Below are positions 1-4,883 of a stretch of DNA of 5,044 nucleotides, one piece after another (the first letter of the stretch is position 1; each line of letters begins with the position of its first letter). The stretch spans positions 1-5,044 of the forward strand of contig PXAW01000440.1 in the NCBI GenBank assembly GCA_003567055.1. The letters are read 5' to 3'. The notes beneath the pieces were generated by a model, which saw only the letters and a program-made list of their open reading frames with translations, was not told the DNA's origin and searched no databases. This stretch comes from Hyphomicrobiales bacterium. GTDB taxonomy: Bacteria; Pseudomonadota; Alphaproteobacteria; Rhizobiales; Beijerinckiaceae. A program made the position numbers and the translations under genes.

Positions 1-681
1 GAGGATTTCCTCGGCATCGAGGCCGAGCGCATAGAGCAGCGACGTCGACGGGATCTTGCGCTTGCGGTCGATACGGGCATGCACGATGTCCTTGGCATCG
101 AATTCGATGTCGAGCCAGGAACCGCGATAGGGAATGATCCGCGCGGCGAAGAGCAGCTTGCCGGAAGCATGCGTCTTGCCCTTGTCGTGATCGAAGAACA
201 CGCCGGGCGAACGGTGCATCTGCGAGACGATGACGCGCTCGGTGCCATTGATGATGAAGGTGCCGTTATCCGTCATCAGGGGCATGTCGCCCATGTAGAC
301 GTCCTGCTCCTTGATGTCCTTGACGGACTTGGCCTGCGTGTCGGGATCGACGTCGAACACGATCAGCCGCAGGGTCACCTTCAGGGGCGCCGCGAAGGTG
401 ATGTCGCGCTGGCGGCACTCGTCGACGTCGAATTTCGGCGCCTCGAACGTGTACTTGACGAATTCGAGCAGGGCCGTTCCGGCGAAATCCGAAATCGGGA
501 AGACCGACTTGAAGACGGCCTGCAGCCCGTCATCGGGACGCCCGCCCTGGGGCTCGTCGACGATCAGGAACTGGTCGTAGGAAGCCTTCTGAACCTCGAT
601 GAGGTTGGGCATCTCCGCCACTTCCCCGATCTTTCCGAAGAATTTGCGAATGCGCTTGCGACCTTGCAGCGTGTTGGCCAT
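1..681 (-). CDS. rpoB: RNA polymerase beta subunit, N-terminal part (runs off window)
   Basis: This is the beta subunit of DNA-dependent RNA polymerase, which with beta' forms the catalytic centre of the transcribing enzyme. Exactly 227 codons are visible from the ATG at 681-679, and the frame stays open to the window edge. The start '[18 protein letters not shown]' and the stretch '[17 protein letters not shown]' (about residues 23-39) are the usual alphaproteobacterial beta N-terminus. '[11 protein letters not shown]' (153-163) and '[14 protein letters not shown]' (182-195) are hallmark beta motifs of the beta1/protrusion region. The rifampicin pocket and catalytic parts lie outside the window. 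An AGGAG lies 11 nt before the ATG. The gene follows rplL after a 294-nt spacer rich in inverted repeats, with no clear promoter seen there, so co-transcription with rplJL is likely. Identity is certain. Confidence 0.98.
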   Translation of the reverse strand, partial: MANTLQGRKRIRKFFGKIGEVAEMPNLIEVQKASYDQFLIVDEPQGGRPDDGLQAVFKSVFPISDFAGTALLEFVKYTFEAPKFDVDECRQRDITFAAPLKVTLRLIVFDVDPDTQAKSVKDIKEQDVYMGDMPLMTDNGTFIINGTERVIVSQMHRSPGVFFDHDKGKTHASGKLLFAARIIPYRGSWLDIEFDAKDIVHARIDRKRKIPSTSLLYALGLDAEEIL

Positions 682-702
682 GTCCGACCTTGCTCCTCAT
701 GC

Positions 703-758
703 ACGGCTGACCGGGACTCCCGGCCCTGTCGATGGCGTCGGAACGCCTGGTCAGCCGT
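703..758 (-). promoter_or_regulatory. Branched hairpin just upstream of the rpoB ribosome binding site
   Basis: Bases 703-712 and 749-758 are perfect 10-bp inverted complements (acggctgacc / ggtcagccgt). Inside lies a second perfect hairpin, 734-738 with 743-747 (ggcgt/acgcc) and a 4-nt loop. A third short repeat (ggg/ccc) lies around 713-726. The whole could fold as a branched structure ending 5 nt before the rpoB AGGAG (697-693). It may set rpoB translation or mRNA processing, which is inference. Confidence 0.5.
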
Positions 759-829
759 CCGGCTGTGCGCCGGTTGAAACGAAAGCGGGGGATCGCCGAT
801 CACCCCGGCCCTGAGCGAAGGAGTGCCCT

Positions 830-855
830 CTCCCCCGCGCCCCTCCCCCGCGCCT
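830..855. repeat. Tandem duplication of a 13-bp C-rich unit
   Basis: The 12-mer ctcccccgcgcc occurs at 830-841 and again at 843-854. The period is 13 bp, so the units differ only at their last base. A G-rich partner (ggagggg, 869-875) can pair with 840-846 across the second copy. It could be replication slippage in a C-rich spacer or the remnant of a small dispersed palindromic element. Only one locus is visible, so the second idea cannot be tested here. Confidence 0.6.
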
Positions 856-905
856 TTGCCGCCGCTGCGGAGGGGGTGGATACCGCCCGGCGCACCGGAC
901 GGCAA

Positions 906-935
906 CGACGGCCCCGGGAAAACCCGGGACCGTCG
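906..935 (-). promoter_or_regulatory. Strong hairpin between rplL and rpoB, possible attenuator or processing site
   Basis: Bases 906-918 pair with 923-935 through 12 Watson-Crick pairs and one mismatch (912/929), around a 4-nt loop (919-922). The core ccccggg/cccggg is very stable. It begins about 40 nt after the rplL stop. On the transcribed strand only two T residues follow, so it does not look like an efficient intrinsic terminator. Partial termination, pausing or RNase III cutting fits better, by analogy with the E. coli rplL-rpoB spacer. Confidence 0.6.
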
Positions 936-975
936 GAACGCAATTCAGGCAAAGACCGCTATTGCGGCCGCCTGA

Positions 976-1353
976 TTACTTCAATTCGACCTTGGCGCCG
1001 GCCTTCTCGAGCTGAGCTTTCAGCTTGTCGGCCTCTTCCTTGGGAACGCCTTCCTTGACAGCCTTGGGCGCGCCTTCGACCAGGTCCTTGGCCTCCTTCA
1101 GGCCGAGGCCGGTGATGCCGCGGACTTCCTTGATGACCTCGATCTTCTTGTCGCCGGCAGCGGCAAGAATGACGTCGAATTCGGTCTGCTCCTCGGCAGC
1201 TTCGGCAGCGCCACCAGCAGCCGGAGCGGCAGCAACGGCCACGGCGGCAGAAGCGGAGACGCCCCACTTCTCTTCGAGCATGGTCGCGAGCTCGGCAGCT
1301 TCGAGGACGGTGAGCGACGAAAGGTCGTCGACGAGCTTGGCAAGATCAGCCAT
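976..1353 (-). CDS. rplL: 50S ribosomal protein L7/L12
   Basis: L7/L12 forms the flexible multi-copy stalk of the large subunit and recruits and stimulates the translational GTPases EF-Tu, EF-G and IF2. The 125-residue product has the three expected parts. An N-terminal dimerisation helix pair (about 1-33) includes '[20 protein letters not shown]'. An Ala/Gly/Pro-rich hinge spans about 34-53. The C-terminal factor-binding domain (about 56-125) carries 'EFDVIL', '[10 protein letters not shown]' and '[13 protein letters not shown]'. Length is normal. An AAGGAT (1367-1362) lies 8 nt before the ATG. The gene follows rplJ by 51 nt, the universal L10-L12 pairing that lets both parts of the pentameric or heptameric stalk be made together, with L12 usually in excess. 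Identity is certain. Confidence 0.98.
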   Translation of the reverse strand: MADLAKLVDDLSSLTVLEAAELATMLEEKWGVSASAAVAVAAAPAAGGAAEAAEEQTEFDVILAAAGDKKIEVIKEVRGITGLGLKEAKDLVEGAPKAVKEGVPKEEADKLKAQLEKAGAKVELK

Positions 1354-1404
1354 TGTCTTTGATCCTTGATAGGTTCGAACGATGTTGGGTTTGCAGGATG
1401 GGCG

Positions 1405-1923
1405 TCAAGCCGCTTCCTCGGATTTGGCATAGGCGCTGAACACGCGGGCGAGCTTCGCCGCCGGCGCGGTGGAGAGCTGTGCGATCTTGGTCGCGGGAGC
1501 ATTGATGAGCCCCACGAGCTTGCCGCGCAGTTCGTCCAGCGAGGGCATGGAGGCAAGCGCCTTCACACCATTCGCGTCCAGAGCCGTCACCCCCATCGCC
1601 CCGCCGAGAATCTTGAGCTTCTCGTTGGACTTGGCGAATTCGGTGGCGACTTTCGGCGCCGCGACCGGATCGTCGGAATACGCCAGAAGGGTGGGCCCCT
1701 CCAGGTATTGCGCGATGGACGCGACATCCGTGCCTTCGAGAGCGATCTTGGCGATGCGGTTCTTCGTGACCTTGACGGTAGCGCCGGCCTGCTTCATCTG
1801 CGCACGCAGCTTCTGCATGTCGGCGACCGAAAGACCCGAATAGTGGGCCACGATGACAACGCCCGTATTCGCAAATACGTCGTTGAGCGTCGTGACGAGC
1901 TCGCGCTTTGCTGCTCTTTCCAC
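1405..1923 (-). CDS. rplJ: 50S ribosomal protein L10 (GTG start)
   Basis: L10 anchors the L7/L12 dimers to the 23S rRNA GTPase-associated region and, in well-studied bacteria, represses its own mRNA as the L10-L12 complex. The 172-residue product starts '[17 protein letters not shown]' and carries '[17 protein letters not shown]' (21-37) and '[16 protein letters not shown]' (51-66), typical of the globular RNA-binding domain. The Ala/Lys-rich tail (about 138-170) is the expected long helix that carries L12 dimers. I chose GTG at 1923-1921 because GGAGAG sits just upstream and the protein then begins as the family does. The in-frame ATG at 2061-2059 would add 46 residues unlike L10 and has no good binding site. 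Identity is certain, the start very likely. Confidence 0.96.
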   Translation of the reverse strand: MERAAKRELVTTLNDVFANTGVVIVAHYSGLSVADMQKLRAQMKQAGATVKVTKNRIAKIALEGTDVASIAQYLEGPTLLAYSDDPVAAPKVATEFAKSNEKLKILGGAMGVTALDANGVKALASMPSLDELRGKLVGLINAPATKIAQLSTAPAAKLARVFSAYAKSEEAA

Positions 1924-2315
1924 TGGGCTCTCTCCGACTTTAGCGGAAACGCCTCGAATGGCGCTCCGCCGGTTGCACTTGCCGCTCGTTCGCCTCGGGG
2001 CTGCCGAGGCCGCAACGCGCGACCGTTCAAGCAAGCCCTGTCCCCCATCACGCGCATGCACGCTCCGGGCGAGATGGTTCGAACCTCATGCAACGACCCG
2101 CGATCCGCGGGCGATGCGGCAATCGGTTTTCCCCGTCTGTGCCGGCCCCTCACGGGTTCAAGCCTTGCGGCACCTGCAGTCTCGGACAGGACAGATCCGG
2201 TTGAGACGGGCGAACCCGCCGCTTCCGGTCTTCCACAGCCCGACGGATCGGGCCGATTTGCGATAAAACAAGAAGTCGCCCCGATGAGGCGCACAAAATC
2301 CGGTTGAATACGCAG
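1924..2315 (-). promoter_or_regulatory. Long rplJ leader with tandem hairpins (candidate L10-L12 control region)
   Basis: Between the predicted promoter and rplJ lie about 390 nt with no convincing gene. In transcription order the clearest inverted repeats are: 2220-2205 (GGCGGG-UUCG-CCCGUC, a UUCG loop), 2111-2097 (6-bp stem, 3-nt loop), 2010-1992 (7-bp stem, 5-nt loop) and 1969-1943 (10 bp including one G-U, with one bulged base and a 6-nt loop). The last ends 7 nt before the binding site of rplJ. A 10-bp palindrome GGTTCGAACC lies at 2076-2085. Known families show L10-L12 repressing translation by binding an rplJ leader with a kink-turn. I did not identify that motif by sequence, so the role is inference from place, length and folding. 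Confidence 0.5.
1930..1935 (-). promoter_or_regulatory. Ribosome binding site fixing the rplJ GTG start
   Basis: GGAGAG on the transcribed strand (1935-1930) lies with its GGAG core 8 nt before the GTG at 1923. It supports this non-ATG start over the upstream in-frame ATG at 2061. It sits directly after the hairpin at 1943-1969, so folding there could affect access. Confidence 0.75.
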
Positions 2316-2321
2316 GTGGCT

Positions 2322-2350
2322 TCCATAACCCGTCAGGGCCCGGATGCCAA
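2322..2350 (-). promoter_or_regulatory. Predicted sigma70-type promoter for rplJL-rpoB
   Basis: On the transcribed strand, TTGGCA (2350-2345) and TATGGA (2327-2322) are separated by exactly 17 nt. The expected start is near 2315. It stands directly behind the terminator of the upstream unit, where E. coli also has a separate rplJ promoter. A second -35-like TTGACT lies upstream (2373-2368) inside the terminator loop, but its 17-nt partner TTGGCA is a poor -10. Confidence 0.6.
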
Positions 2351-2354
2351 GGGG

Positions 2355-2386
2355 AAAATGGCGAAAAAGTCAAGACCCTTTCGCCA
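2355..2386 (-). terminator. Intrinsic terminator after rplA
   Basis: On the transcribed strand TGGCGAAA (2386-2379) pairs perfectly with TTTCGCCA (2366-2359) around a 12-nt loop, followed at once by TTTT (2358-2355). It lies about 50 nt past the rplA stop and just before a promoter, so it would end or attenuate the transcript from upstream. The T-run is short, so read-through is likely. Confidence 0.6.
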
Positions 2387-2396
2387 CCACCCCGGA

Positions 2397-2429
2397 GGCA
2401 CCTGCCGGACACATGGAACGGCAGATGCC
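2397..2429 (-). promoter_or_regulatory. Hairpin directly after the rplA stop
   Basis: Bases 2402-2407 pair with 2419-2424 (ctgccg/cggcag). After one mismatch, 2397-2400 pair with 2426-2429, around an 11-nt loop. The structure begins 8 nt past the rplA stop codon and has no T-run. It may protect the 3' end of the rplKA message or work with the terminator that follows. Confidence 0.45.
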
Positions 2430-2437
2430 GAAAGCGC

Positions 2438-3136
2438 TTACGCGCCGACGACGGTGCCCACTTCGAGCTTCAGGCCGGGGCCCATGGTCGAGGTGATCGA
2501 GACGCGCTGGATATAGGTGCCCTTGGCGCCTGCCGGCTTCGCCCTGGCCACCGCATCGGCGAAGGCCTTGATGTTCTCGGCCAGCTTGTCGGCCTCGAAG
2601 GAGAGCTTGCCGACGCCGGCATGGATGATGCCGGCCTTCTCGACACGGAACTCGACCGCGCCGCCCTTGGCGGCTTCGACGGCACCCTTGACGTCCATGG
2701 TCACGGTGCCGACCTTCGGATTCGGCATCAGGCCGCGCGGGCCGAGCACCTTACCCAGACGGCCGACCAGCGGCATCATGTCCGGCGTGGCGATGCAGCG
2801 ATCGAAATCGATCGTGCCGCCCTGGATGCTCTCCATCAGATCCTCGGCACCGACGATATCGGCACCGGCGGCGCTGGCCTCATCGGCCTTGGCGCCGCGC
2901 GCGAAGACCGCGACCCGCACGGTACGGCCGGAGCCGTTGGGCAGGTTGCAGACGCCGCGGACCATCTGGTCGGCGTGACGGGGATCGACCCCGAGATTCA
3001 TCGCGATCTCGATGGTCTCGTCGAATTTCACGCTGGCACGCTCCTTGAGGATACCGATCGCCTCACCGAGCTCGTACAGCTTGTTGGCATCGAGCCCTTC
3101 GCGGGCCTTGCGGATGCGCTTGCCTTCTTTCGCCAT
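2438..3136 (-). CDS. rplA: 50S ribosomal protein L1
   Basis: L1 binds 23S rRNA to form the mobile L1 stalk, which helps deacylated tRNA leave the E site. In many bacteria it also represses translation of its own rplKA message. The 232-residue length is normal. Visible family signatures are '[21 protein letters not shown]' within 38-58, '[10 protein letters not shown]' (91-100) and the highly conserved '[17 protein letters not shown]' (125-141), which begins domain II's end and the return to domain I. The C-terminal '[12 protein letters not shown]' (213-224) returns to the RNA-binding domain I. Its AGGAG overlaps the rplK stop codon, 6 nt before the ATG, and only 10 nt separate the genes, so translation of the two is probably coupled. 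Identity is certain. Confidence 0.98.
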   Translation of the reverse strand: MAKEGKRIRKAREGLDANKLYELGEAIGILKERASVKFDETIEIAMNLGVDPRHADQMVRGVCNLPNGSGRTVRVAVFARGAKADEASAAGADIVGAEDLMESIQGGTIDFDRCIATPDMMPLVGRLGKVLGPRGLMPNPKVGTVTMDVKGAVEAAKGGAVEFRVEKAGIIHAGVGKLSFEADKLAENIKAFADAVARAKPAGAKGTYIQRVSITSTMGPGLKLEVGTVVGA

Positions 3137-3142
3137 GTCGCT

Positions 3143-3147
3143 CTCCT
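3143..3147 (-). promoter_or_regulatory. rplA ribosome binding site overlapping the rplK stop
   Basis: The final A of the rplK TGA stop (3149-3147) is the first base of AGGAG (3147-3143), with 6 nt to the rplA ATG. Ribosomes ending rplK therefore sit on the rplA binding site, which favours coupled translation. That would let L1, acting only on the rplK leader, control both genes. Confidence 0.8.
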
Positions 3148-3575
3148 CAGCCCGTGACCTGAATGCCCATGGAACGGGCGGAGCCTTCGATCATCGCGGC
3201 GGCCGCCTCGATGCTGTCGCAGTTGAGATCCGCCATCTTCTTCTCGGCGATCTCGCGCACCTGCTCGGCCGTGACCTTGGCGATCGTGCTCTTGCCCGGC
3301 GTCTGCGAGCCGCTCTTGATCCCTGCTGCCTGCTTGAGGAAGTAGGAGACCGGGGGCTGCTTCATCTCGAAGGTGAAGGACCGATCCTGATATGCGGTGA
3401 TGATCACCGGGATCGGCATGCCCTTTTCCATCTGCTGGGTCTTCGCGTTGAAGGCCTTGCAGAATTCCATGATGTTCAGGCCGCGCTGACCCAGAGCCGG
3501 GCCGATCGGCGGGGACGGATTGGCCGCGCCGGCGGGGACCTGAAGCTTGACGTATCCCGCGATTTTCTTCGCCAT
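3147..3575 (-). CDS. rplK: 50S ribosomal protein L11
   Basis: L11 binds the GTPase-associated centre of 23S rRNA at the base of the L12 stalk. It is the target region of thiostrepton and is needed for the stringent-response sensing of uncharged tRNA. The 142-residue product has the normal length. The N-terminal domain shows the proline-rich '[19 protein letters not shown]' (18-36), with 'FCKAFNAKT' next. The C-terminal RNA-binding domain (about 73-142) shows '[13 protein letters not shown]', '[15 protein letters not shown]' and '[12 protein letters not shown]'. GGAG (3586-3583) lies 7 nt before the ATG. The gene begins after a 156-nt spacer from nusG and runs into rplA with a 10-nt gap. Identity is certain. 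Confidence 0.98.
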   Translation of the reverse strand: MAKKIAGYVKLQVPAGAANPSPPIGPALGQRGLNIMEFCKAFNAKTQQMEKGMPIPVIITAYQDRSFTFEMKQPPVSYFLKQAAGIKSGSQTPGKSTIAKVTAEQVREIAEKKMADLNCDSIEAAAAMIEGSARSMGIQVTG

Positions 3576-3731
3576 GGGACTGCTCCACGTACGAACGCAT
3601 CCGGCTGCCGACCGGAAGGTTCATGGTTTGCAGGGCGCGGTACGGCCGGTCTTGGCCCGGATGGCGACCGGGCGGGCCTCCCGCGCGATGAGGCGCGCTG
3701 CAATGCGCGCCACGCCGCAGACGGATTCAGG
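3576..3731 (-). promoter_or_regulatory. nusG-rplK spacer and rplK leader with hairpins (candidate L1 control site)
   Basis: No gene is supported in these 156 nt. In transcription order there are three inverted repeats: 3711-3692 (7-bp GGCGCGC/GCGCGCC, 6-nt loop), 3673-3655 (6-bp GCCCGG/CCGGGC, 7-nt loop) and 3616-3600 (5-bp TCCGG/CCGGA, 7-nt loop). No T-run follows any of them and I see no convincing promoter, so nusG and rplK are probably on one transcript. L1 is known to bind an rplK leader structure that mimics its rRNA site. The hairpin nearest rplK (3600-3616) is the most plausible place, but I could not confirm the L1 motif. Confidence 0.4.
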
Positions 3732-4268
3732 TCAGGCGACCTTCTCCACCTGGGCGTATTCCAGTTCGACCGGCGTCGCGCGGCCGAAGATCGAGACGGC
3801 GACCTTGAGGCGCGAACGCGATTCGTCCACTTCCTCGACGACACCGTTGAAGGAGGCGAAGGGCCCGTCGGAGACGCGCACCGTCTCGCCGATCTCGAAG
3901 ATCAGCGCCGATTTCGGACGCTCGACGCCCTCGGCGACCTGCCCCTTGATGCGCTCCGCCTCGTGATCGGGGATCGGCAGCGGCTTGGCCTTGTCGGCCC
4001 CGAGGAAGCCGGTGACCTTGGGGGTGTTCTTGATCAGATGATAGACGTCGTCCGTCATCTCGCACTTCACCAGCACGTAGCCGGGGAAGAACTTGCGCTC
4101 GGTATCGACCTTGCGGCCGCGGCGCACCTCGACGACCTTCTCGGTCGGCACGAGGATTTCCTCGAACTTGTCTTCGAGCCCGCGCTGCGCGGCCTGATCC
4201 TGCAGGGACTGCGCGACCTTGTTCTCGAAATTCGAATAGGCGTGGACGATATACCAGCGCTTTGCCAT
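3732..4268 (-). CDS. nusG: Transcription termination/antitermination protein NusG
   Basis: NusG binds the beta' clamp of elongating RNA polymerase, raises processivity, assists Rho-dependent termination, and couples RNA polymerase to ribosomal protein S10. The 178-residue product has the NGN domain (about 4-110), with 'RWYIVHAYSNFENKVA' (4-19), 'EEILVPTEKVVEVRRGRK' (36-53) and 'RKFFPGYVLVK' (58-68). The KOW domain (about 125-178) shows 'VRVSDGPFASFNGVVEEVD' and 'KVAVSIFGRATPVELE'. I chose ATG at 4268 because the protein then starts 'MAKRWYIVHAYS' as in relatives and AGGAG (4283-4279) lies 10 nt upstream. An in-frame TTG at 4286 would overlap the secE stop and add six residues. The gap after secE is 14 nt, consistent with a secE-nusG operon. 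Identity is certain. Confidence 0.98.
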   Translation of the reverse strand: MAKRWYIVHAYSNFENKVAQSLQDQAAQRGLEDKFEEILVPTEKVVEVRRGRKVDTERKFFPGYVLVKCEMTDDVYHLIKNTPKVTGFLGADKAKPLPIPDHEAERIKGQVAEGVERPKSALIFEIGETVRVSDGPFASFNGVVEEVDESRSRLKVAVSIFGRATPVELEYAQVEKVA

Positions 4269-4282
4269 GACCGTCGCGCTCC

Positions 4283-4480
4283 TCAACCACCGAAACCGAG
4301 AATGAAGCCCACGCCCCAGCGCAGGATCTGATCCACGACGAGGAAATACAGCGCGGCCAGAATCACCATGACGAAGACCATACCGGTGGTCACCATGGTT
4401 TCCTTGCGGGTCGGCCAGGTGACCTTCGAGCCTTCGGCGCGCACCTGCTGCATGAATTCGAACGGATTCGTCTTCGCCAT
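4283..4480 (-). CDS. secE: Preprotein translocase subunit SecE (short single-span form)
   Basis: SecE clamps and stabilises SecY in the SecYEG channel of the inner membrane. The 65-residue product matches the short one-membrane-span form usual outside the enterobacteria. It has an amphipathic N-terminal helix ('NPFEFMQQVRAEGSKV', 5-20), the conserved 'KVTWPTRKET' hinge (19-28), and one hydrophobic segment at about 29-49. I chose ATG at 4480 because 'MAKTNPFEF' is the usual start. The in-frame ATG at 4537 would add 19 polar residues unlike SecE and lacks a binding site. The upstream signal is weak: a purine run GAGAGAG ends 2 nt before the ATG and an AGG lies a little further out. The stop overlaps the nusG binding site. 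Identity is very likely, and the start is probable. Confidence 0.95.
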   Translation of the reverse strand: MAKTNPFEFMQQVRAEGSKVTWPTRKETMVTTGMVFVMVILAALYFLVVDQILRWGVGFILGFGG

Positions 4481-4558
4481 CACTCTCTCGCCTGACGGGT
4501 CACGATCGCTCGCCCCGTCGCTCTCGATTGCGGCCATGCGTCCGGGGACGACGCGCGC

Positions 4559-4587
4559 CCCATATCGAACGGGCGCGGAGCCGTCAT
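4559..4587 (-). promoter_or_regulatory. Possible weak promoter for secE-nusG
   Basis: On the transcribed strand ATGACG (4587-4582) and TATGGG (4564-4559) are 17 nt apart, the same layout and near the same -10 as the other two promoters proposed here. The -35 deviates from TTGACA, so this is a weak candidate. It would give a transcript starting about 70 nt before secE, independent of tRNA-Trp. Confidence 0.3.
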
Positions 4588-4595
4588 GGCCCGCG

Positions 4596-4631
4596 CCGCC
4601 CTGAAAAACAGTACCGCGAATACCGGGGCGG
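4596..4631 (-). promoter_or_regulatory. Hairpin with T5 after tRNA-Trp
   Basis: On the transcribed strand CGGTA (4625-4621) pairs with TACTG (4613-4609) and is followed directly by TTTTT (4608-4604), a weak terminator shape. An outer stem, GGGCGG/CCGCCC in the plus strand (4626-4631 with 4596-4601), extends the same helix and leaves the T-run in a 7-nt bulge. It could trim or partly end the tRNA transcript before secE. The 5-bp stem with one G-U pair is weak. Confidence 0.35.
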
Positions 4632-4671
4632 AAATGCGTCCGCGATCCTGCATTCGTCTCATCCCCGCCGC

Positions 4672-4748
4672 TGGCAGGAGTGGAGGGACTCGAACCCCCA
4701 ACCCCCGGTTTTGGAGACCGGTGCTCTGACCAGTTGAGCTACACTCCT
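4672..4748 (-). tRNA. trnW: tRNA-Trp (anticodon CCA, encoded CCA end)
   Basis: The full cloverleaf can be read on the minus strand. The acceptor stem AGGAGTG/CACTCCT (4748-4742 with 4682-4676) is perfect. The D arm is GCTC...GAGC. The anticodon arm is CCGGT-CTCCAAA-ACCGG, with anticodon CCA at 4714-4712, which reads UGG. The variable loop is followed by a T arm GGGGG-TTCGAGT-CCCTC with one G-U pair. A discriminator G (4675) is followed by an encoded CCA (4674-4672), so the gene is 77 nt with CCA. A tRNA-Trp between tuf and secE is the usual arrangement in alphaproteobacteria, which supports the call. Confidence 0.97.
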
Positions 4749-4815
4749 AGCGGCGGAAGCCGGTCCGGGCGGCCTGATCATGCGATCACGTCGGCCCGGC
4801 CCGCAGCGGCAGCGA

Positions 4816-4844
4816 CGCATAACCCATCGCCTGCCGAAACACAA
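4816..4844 (-). promoter_or_regulatory. Predicted promoter for tRNA-Trp (and perhaps secE-nusG)
   Basis: On the transcribed strand TTGTGT (4844-4839) and TATGCG (4821-4816) are 17 nt apart, about 60 nt before the tRNA 5' end. The octamer GGGTTATG around the -10 is identical in the rplJ promoter. The -35 overlaps the T-rich tail of the tuf terminator. An imperfect inverted repeat (4765-4799) lies between promoter and tRNA and may be trimmed by RNase P processing. Confidence 0.5.
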
Positions 4845-4874
4845 TCGCCTCGCGCAGCGTTTTGCGCGAGGCGA
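4837..4874 (-). terminator. Intrinsic terminator of tuf
   Basis: Bases 4845-4856 (tcgcctcgcgca) and 4863-4874 (tgcgcgaggcga) form a perfect 12-bp stem with a 6-nt loop. On the transcribed strand it begins 9 nt after the tuf TGA and is followed by TTGTGTTT (4844-4837), a T-rich though interrupted tail. This is the strongest terminator in the window and separates the tuf transcript from tRNA-Trp. Confidence 0.8.
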
Positions 4875-4883
4875 CGAGAATTA

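Larger units (their letters stand above)
682..975 (-). other. rplL-rpoB spacer, rich in inverted repeats
   Basis: No coding gene is supported in these 294 nt. Read in the transcribed direction, it holds five inverted repeats in a row: 935-906 (strong), 875-840 (imperfect, with bulge), 806-788 (one bulged base), 773-759 (5-bp stem CCGGC/GCCGG with a 5-nt loop) and 758-703 (10-bp outer stem with an inner hairpin). None is followed by a real T-run, so none is a classical terminator. In E. coli the equivalent spacer holds a partial terminator and an RNase III site that lower rpoBC expression relative to rplJL. A similar role here is inference from position and structure only. Confidence 0.6.

Noticed and set aside
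79..777. Plus-strand open frame of 232 codons over the rpoB start
   Set aside because: It is antisense to the certain N-terminal coding part of rpoB and has shadow composition.
1924..2061. In-frame 46-codon extension of rplJ from ATG at 2061
   Set aside because: The added residues do not resemble L10, there is no binding site before that ATG, and GTG at 1923 with GGAGAG gives the family-typical N-terminus.
2076..2085. GGTTCGAACC as the T arm of a tRNA gene
   Set aside because: No acceptor, D or anticodon stem can be built around it on either strand, so it is only a palindrome resembling the T loop.
1794..2294. Minus-strand open frame of 166 codons in the rplJ leader
   Set aside because: It runs into rplJ in another frame, starts at a GTG without a binding site, and its sequence looks like random high-G+C translation.
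1366..2307. Long plus-strand open frame (313 codons) opposite rplJ and its leader
   Set aside because: Most of it mirrors rplJ codons, the remaining part is low-complexity shadow sequence, and there is no binding site or recognisable domain.
3012..4331. Long open frame on the plus strand (439 codons) opposite rplA, rplK and nusG
   Set aside because: It is antisense to three certain genes, its sequence is rich in Arg, Asp, Leu and His as expected for shadow frames in high-G+C DNA, and no known domain or good binding site is seen.
4481..4537. In-frame 19-residue extension of secE
   Set aside because: Polar, unlike SecE, and without a binding site. The start at 4480 matches the family.
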